From assembly GCA_937900985.1 (NCBI GenBank), contig CALCGM010000692.1:1-21198 (forward strand): a stretch of DNA of 21,198 bases, given 5' to 3'. The position numbers and the translations under genes are program-made. The notes beneath the pieces are model-generated. The model saw nothing but the letters and a program-made list of their open reading frames with translations, was not told where the DNA came from and searched no databases. The DNA is from an uncultured Planctomycetaceae bacterium. GTDB taxonomy: Bacteria > Planctomycetota > Planctomycetia > Pirellulales > UBA1268. This document shows, one piece after another, positions 17,561 through 21,198 of the stretch; position 1 is the stretch's first letter; the number at the start of each line of letters is the position of its first letter.

Positions 17561-18820
17561 GTGAAGAACGTGTGGATCGATGTCAACGACTGTGCCGGAT
17601 GGTTGGCCTGCCTGCTGCTCGGCTGCTCAGCTGCCGGCGGTGTGGCCGCCGAATGGGGGGGGGCGGCGGTGGAGTCGGAGCCTCTGCGGCACGAGATCGC
17701 GGCCGCGGATGTTCACGAGGCCCCGCTGGCGGCTGAGGCCGGCCCGCTCGCCTTCGGCAAGGCCTGGCAGATTCCTTCGTGGATCGATCCACGGAGCGAT
17801 GCCGGCGTCGATGACGTGGACGGCGAGGGAGCCAGCGGAGGCATTGATCTGGTCGGTTTCGTCTTCGGCCACCACAGACACCAGGCCGCCTGCGGCCCGG
17901 AGTGCTACGACTGCCCGCCCTCGGGCATCCTCAACGACCACCTTGGCTGCGGCGTGCGCTGGACCGCCAGCGTAGACGCGATGATGCTCTGGCAGAACAA
18001 CATTGCCAGCCGGCCGCTGTTCATCTCGACGACATCGCCGTTCGCCACGGCGGTTGACGCCAATCAGCTGCAGACGCCGACCTCTGTCGGCCCCCGATTC
18101 GGGCTCTTCTACCACATCGACAACTGCCACTCGATCGAGGGCAACTACTTCAACGTGCAGTCGTTCAACGGAGAGTATCAGACTCCCTACGCGACCGACG
18201 GCTATGCAGCGGTCAATCTTGCCAGCCCGCTTCCCTATGTCGTCGACGGCGTGCAGGCGATCTCCAGCGGCGAAATCAAGTCGGCAGAACTCAACTGGCG
18301 ACGCCACACAGGGCTCGTCACCTGGCTGGCCGGCTTCCGTTGGGTGGAGTGGAACGGCGATCTCAACGTGCGGTCCACCAGCGTGCTTGGCCAAGACCTG
18401 ATCGGTGTCGCTACGGGCAACGACCTCTACGGTGGCCAGCTGGGCGCTGACGTGCTCCTCTGGCAGGGGCCCCGCGGCCTGCAGCTCAACACGGTCGGCA
18501 AGGGCGGCGTCTTCTACAACACGGCGTATCAGAGCACGACCGGCTCGGTGTCGACCCAGCCGCCCTACGCGGGAGCGGCCCGGTCTGCCGCGGATCAGAC
18601 GGCCTTCTTTGGCGAGCTGGGCATCAATGGGGCCTGGTGGATCACCGACTGCCTTGCCTGGCGAGTGGGCTACTCCTTGTTCTGGCTCTCAGGCGTGGCC
18701 ACACCGGCCGAGCAGCTCTCGCTGGTCGACATCTCGGTGTCGCCGGCCACGTCGAGCATCAACACTGAAGGCAGCGTGTTGCTGCAGGGCGTGACGACCG
18801 GCATCGAGGCCCGCTGGTAG
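17561..18820 (+). CDS. BBP7-family outer-membrane beta-barrel protein (419 aa)
   Basis: Start is the GTG at 17561, preceded at 7 nt by a strong GGGAGGG ribosome-binding site; the ATG just upstream is followed at once by a stop. Residues 1-30 look like a signal peptide (core WLACLLLGC, likely cleavage after VAA). A lipobox-like LLLGC at 18-22 is an alternative reading. Residues 111-130 hold four Cys (C111, C115, C118, C130) that may form disulfides. From about 128 onward, amphipathic strands alternate with turns, including VGPRFGLFYHIDN, HTGLVTWLAGFRWVEWNG and NGAWWITDCLAWRVGYSLFWLSG. The protein ends in the aromatic EARW typical of outer-membrane barrels. This matches the planctomycete BBP7 (formerly DUF1551) family, whose function is not established. 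Probably co-transcribed with the next gene. Confidence 0.88.
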   Translation: MKNVWIDVNDCAGWLACLLLGCSAAGGVAAEWGGAAVESEPLRHEIAAADVHEAPLAAEAGPLAFGKAWQIPSWIDPRSDAGVDDVDGEGASGGIDLVGFVFGHHRHQAACGPECYDCPPSGILNDHLGCGVRWTASVDAMMLWQNNIASRPLFISTTSPFATAVDANQLQTPTSVGPRFGLFYHIDNCHSIEGNYFNVQSFNGEYQTPYATDGYAAVNLASPLPYVVDGVQAISSGEIKSAELNWRRHTGLVTWLAGFRWVEWNGDLNVRSTSVLGQDLIGVATGNDLYGGQLGADVLLWQGPRGLQLNTVGKGGVFYNTAYQSTTGSVSTQPPYAGAARSAADQTAFFGELGINGAWWITDCLAWRVGYSLFWLSGVATPAEQLSLVDISVSPATSSINTEGSVLLQGVTTGIEARW

Positions 18821-18833
18821 GCAGCACGGAAGC

Positions 18834-18861
18834 TCCCGGCGGCCAGATGGGGTCGCCGGGA
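18834..18861 (+). other. Intergenic hairpin between the barrel gene and the small exported gene
   Basis: TCCCGGCG (18834-18841) pairs perfectly with CGCCGGGA (18854-18861) around a 12-nt loop. No T-run follows, so it is unlikely to be a complete terminator. It may be a processing or attenuating element that sets different expression for the two genes. Confidence 0.45.
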
Positions 18862-18906
18862 CCGAGCGAGACGGAGTTCGCACGACGCGACGAGGGGGAA
18901 AAGGCC

Positions 18907-19455
18907 ATGAGCATCAAGCAGCTGACCAAGGTTGTGACGGGGTCTGTCATGCTGGCAGCGTCGCCATGGGCGGGGCCGGGAGCGGGGCTTGCCCAGGGCG
19001 GCTCGTTCGACGATGCCCTGGGGGCGAGCACGCCGGGGATTGTGGTGCAGGCCAGCAAGGCGGAGCCGTTCTCGCAGGTGGAAAGCGGGCATGTGCATCT
19101 GGCGACCGACACCCACGATGCCCTCGTCGATGACGTCGTGATCGACGACCGCCTGCTCGCTGAGGGGCTGGTCCACAGCACGCTTGAGGGGCCGATGGGG
19201 CCAGACGATCCGTCCATCACTGGCGTGATTCGTTTCCGCCCGCGGACCGCTGCCAAGCCTGCCCTGCTGCCGGCCGCAGCGATGCAGCCTGCCAGCGAGG
19301 CAGCCGAACCGCGTGAGCCAGACGCAGCTGTCGATCTGGCGGAGCCCGCGCTGATCACCGACCGGGTCTCCGAGGCGGAGGCGATTCACACGCCCGCAGG
19401 ATGGGTCGACGGGTTCAAGTCGGCCCTGGCTCGGCTGCTGCAACGGCAGCCCTGA
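18907..19455 (+). CDS. Small exported protein of unknown function (182 aa)
   Basis: Start is the ATG at 18907, chosen because GAGGGGG lies 8 nt upstream and it places a signal peptide at the N-terminus: MSIKQLTK, then hydrophobic VVTGSVMLAA, then GAGLAQG with cleavage near residues 29-30. An in-frame ATG at 18847 would add 20 residues before this signal and is not preferred. The mature part is acidic in the middle (ALVDDVVIDDRLLAEG), then Ala/Pro/Glu-rich, with no membrane segment, Cys or recognised domain. The C-terminus (GWVDGFKSALARLLQRQP) could form a short amphipathic helix. It starts 86 nt after the barrel gene. Its last 41 bp overlap the convergent uvrA. Confidence 0.75.
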   Translation: MSIKQLTKVVTGSVMLAASPWAGPGAGLAQGGSFDDALGASTPGIVVQASKAEPFSQVESGHVHLATDTHDALVDDVVIDDRLLAEGLVHSTLEGPMGPDDPSITGVIRFRPRTAAKPALLPAAAMQPASEAAEPREPDAAVDLAEPALITDRVSEAEAIHTPAGWVDGFKSALARLLQRQP

Positions 19456-21198
19456 CAATGGCCGCGTCGACCTCCAGCCCGAACGCATCGAGGGCCTCGC
19501 CGGTGTGGCTTCGCAGGAGACTGCTGTCCTGCCGCCACCGCTGAGCGTGGATCACGACATCTTCTGGCGGACCTTCCACGACCACGCGGCCACCGCCGTC
19601 GCCTGCCTCTGGGCCCATGTCGATCACCCAGTCGGCGGCGGCGATCACCTCGAGGTTGTGCTCGACGACAAGCACCGTGTTGCCGGCATTCACGAGTCGC
19701 TCAAGCACCGCCAGCAGCTTCTCGATGTCGGAGAAGTGCAGGCCGGTGGTCGGCTCGTCGAGGATGTAGAGCGTGTTGCCGGTGCCCGGCTTGGCAAGCT
19801 CGCGAGAGAGCTTGACCCGCTGAGCCTCACCGCCGGAGAGCTGCGGGGCCGGCTGGCCGAGCCGCACGTAGCCCAGGCCGACGTCGACGAGCGTGTCGAG
19901 GATGCGAGCAATCTGCGGTGCGGTGGAGAAGAAGGCGGCCGCATCCGCCGCGCTCATCTCCAAAACGTCGGCAATCGACTTCCCATGCCAGGTGGCCGCC
20001 AGCGTTTCTGAAGCGTAGCGGCGGCCTTTGCACGACTCGCACTCCACCCACACATCGGGCAGGAAGTGCATCTCCACCCGCCGCTGGCCGAGGCCGTCGC
20101 AGTGTTCGCAGCGGCCACCAGCGACATTGAAGCTGAAGTCTCGCGGCGTGAGGCCACGCTTGCGGGCCTCGGGAACCTTGGCAAACAGCTGCCGGATCGG
20201 ATCGAAGACACCAGTGTAGGTGGCGGGCGTGGAGCCGGGTGTGTTTCCGATTGCCTGCTGATCGACGAGGATCACCTTGTCGACATTTTCGAGGCCGCGG
20301 ATCGCCTGGTGGGCCCCGGGCTGCTCGCGGGCCGCATGCAGCCGGCGGGCGAGGGCCTTGGCGAGCACATCGAGCACGAGCGAGGTCTTTCCCGAGCCGC
20401 TCGGGCCGGTGACGGCGGCAAAGACGCCGAGCGGAAAGGAGACGTTGAGGTCGCGGAGCGTGCGGTGCCGGATGCCCTCCACCGTCAGCCAGCCAGCCGG
20501 CTCGCGGCGGGTGTGGTTTTTGGCGGCCATCGCCTGGGCATGGGCCCGTTGCGCGGCGAGAAACGGCCCGGTGATGCTCTGCGGATTGCGGGCCAGCGTC
20601 GCCGGAGCGGCCTGGGCGACGACCGTGCCTCCTTCGCGGCCGCTGCCGGGGCCGAAGTCGATCGCCGTGTCGGCGGCGTTCACCACATCGCGGTCGTGCT
20701 CGACGACCACGAGGGTGTTGCCGAGATCGCGGAGTTTGCCCATCGCCCGGATCAGCCGGTGGGTGTCGCGGGGATGCAGGCCGATCGTCGGCTCGTCGAG
20801 CACATAGAGCACGCCGGTGAGCCCGCTGCCAACCTGTGCTGCCAGCCGGATCCGCTGCATCTCGCCACCGGAGAGGCTGCCGGCAGGCCGGGCCAGGTCG
20901 AGGTAGTCGAGCCCAACATCGACGAGAAACTCGACGCGGCTGCGGAGCTCCCGCAACAGGTCGGTGGCGATCGTCCGCTCCTGCTCGGTGAGGCTGATCG
21001 CGGCGAGCTCCTCGGCCAGCCGCCCCAGCGGCATCCGGCACCAGACGTCGAGCGTGCGGTCAAAGAGGGTGACGGCGGTGGCCACCTCCTCCAGCCGGCT
21101 GCCGCCGCACTCTGAGCAGGGCACCTCACCCATCACCGCATCGACCCGCCCCCGCAGGGCGACCACCAGCCGCGCGGCCTCCTCGCAGGCGGTCTCCA
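19415..21198 (-). CDS. uvrA: UvrA, excinuclease ABC subunit A, C-terminal part (N-terminus outside the window)
   Basis: The frame is open to the window edge, so the gene starts beyond 21198; the GTG at 21166 is internal. UvrA is the ATP-dependent damage-sensing subunit of nucleotide excision repair. Visible in order: CSECGG near 21110; first ABC signature LSGGEMQRIRLA and Walker B VLYVLDEPTIGLHPRD; second Walker A TGPSGSGKTSL near 20400; the zinc-finger segment CEHCDG with HFLPDVWV and CESCKG (20020-20125); second signature LSGGEAQRVKLSREL and Walker B TLYILDEPTTGLHFSD; and the usual VVEHNLEVIAAADWVIDMGP. The visible part of about 594 residues aligns with roughly the last two thirds of a normal UvrA. 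It ends SHTGEALDAFGLEV with a short extra tail. Whether it is a standard or a longer fused UvrA cannot be seen. Confidence 0.96.
   Translation of the reverse strand, partial: ETACEEAARLVVALRGRVDAVMGEVPCSECGGSRLEEVATAVTLFDRTLDVWCRMPLGRLAEELAAISLTEQERTIATDLLRELRSRVEFLVDVGLDYLDLARPAGSLSGGEMQRIRLAAQVGSGLTGVLYVLDEPTIGLHPRDTHRLIRAMGKLRDLGNTLVVVEHDRDVVNAADTAIDFGPGSGREGGTVVAQAAPATLARNPQSITGPFLAAQRAHAQAMAAKNHTRREPAGWLTVEGIRHRTLRDLNVSFPLGVFAAVTGPSGSGKTSLVLDVLAKALARRLHAAREQPGAHQAIRGLENVDKVILVDQQAIGNTPGSTPATYTGVFDPIRQLFAKVPEARKRGLTPRDFSFNVAGGRCEHCDGLGQRRVEMHFLPDVWVECESCKGRRYASETLAATWHGKSIADVLEMSAADAAAFFSTAPQIARILDTLVDVGLGYVRLGQPAPQLSGGEAQRVKLSRELAKPGTGNTLYILDEPTTGLHFSDIEKLLAVLERLVNAGNTVLVVEHNLEVIAAADWVIDMGPEAGDGGGRVVVEGPPEDVVIHAQRWRQDSSLLRSHTGEALDAFGLEVDAAIVRAAVAAAEPGPT

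Noticed and set aside
17622..17628. Lipobox (LLLGC) in the barrel protein as evidence of a lipoprotein
   Set aside because: The pattern fits formally, but a cleavage site after VAA at residue 30 is at least as good and barrel proteins are rarely lipid-anchored at the N-terminus.
17627..18394. Minus-strand 255-codon frame opposite the BBP7-like gene
   Set aside because: The plus-strand frame has a signal peptide, barrel strands and a good ribosome-binding site; the minus frame has none of these.
19827..21115. Alternative frames of 404 and 349 codons across the uvrA region
   Set aside because: UvrA motifs are continuous in the chosen frame. The alternatives are Arg/Pro/Ala-rich or antisense shadows.
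1..21198. Search for tRNA, rRNA, insertion sequences and attachment sites
   Set aside because: No tRNA-like cloverleaf, rRNA segment, transposase frame or terminal inverted-repeat pair was recognised by eye.

Overview
This GC-rich window looks like chromosomal DNA from a planctomycete, probably of the Pirellulales type. Three things point there: a giant surface protein with an LEPR-XLL-type N-terminal motif (LEQRKMLA), a BBP7-family outer-membrane beta-barrel protein, and the style of the giant protein's modules (pre-peptidase C-terminal domains, parallel beta-helix cassettes, bacterial Ig-like repeats). The assignment rests on family recognition by eye, not on a database search.

Layout: (1) 1-88 holds a perfect 13-bp hairpin that probably terminates the giant gene. 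(2) 89-16939, minus strand, is one uninterrupted gene for a 5616-residue secreted or surface protein. It carries two different protease domains, a metzincin-like zinc protease (HEIGHTLGLPH) and a subtilisin-family serine protease with an intact D/H/S triad. These sit in a scaffold of beta-helix, PPC, jelly-roll, propeller-like, fibronectin-III and Ig-like modules. The centre of the protein is a 14-copy array of about 60-residue modules, part of it organised as a three-module higher-order repeat of about 183 residues, preceded by an exact 63-bp-period short repeat. (3) 16940-17560 is an A/T-richer divergent intergenic region with two adjacent perfect 10-bp palindromes, a near-duplicated 16-bp motif and an orphan terminator-like hairpin. 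(4) 17561-18820, plus strand, encodes the BBP7-like barrel, followed 86 nt later by a small exported protein of unknown function (18907-19455). (5) 19415-21198, minus strand, is the C-terminal part of UvrA, cut by the window edge and converging on the small exported gene with a 41-bp overlap.

Working together: the giant protein and the BBP7/small-protein pair are divergently arranged and all predicted to leave the cytoplasm, so they may form one cell-surface locus. That is inference from position only. UvrA is a housekeeping repair gene and probably an unrelated neighbour.

The most unusual content is inside the giant protein. The subtilisin domain appears to be inserted into a beta-helix (related cassettes flank it on both sides). 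The 14-module array appears to be inserted into a PPC-like beta-sandwich. A lone fifteenth module sits inside a separate MAM-like domain 1000 residues away.
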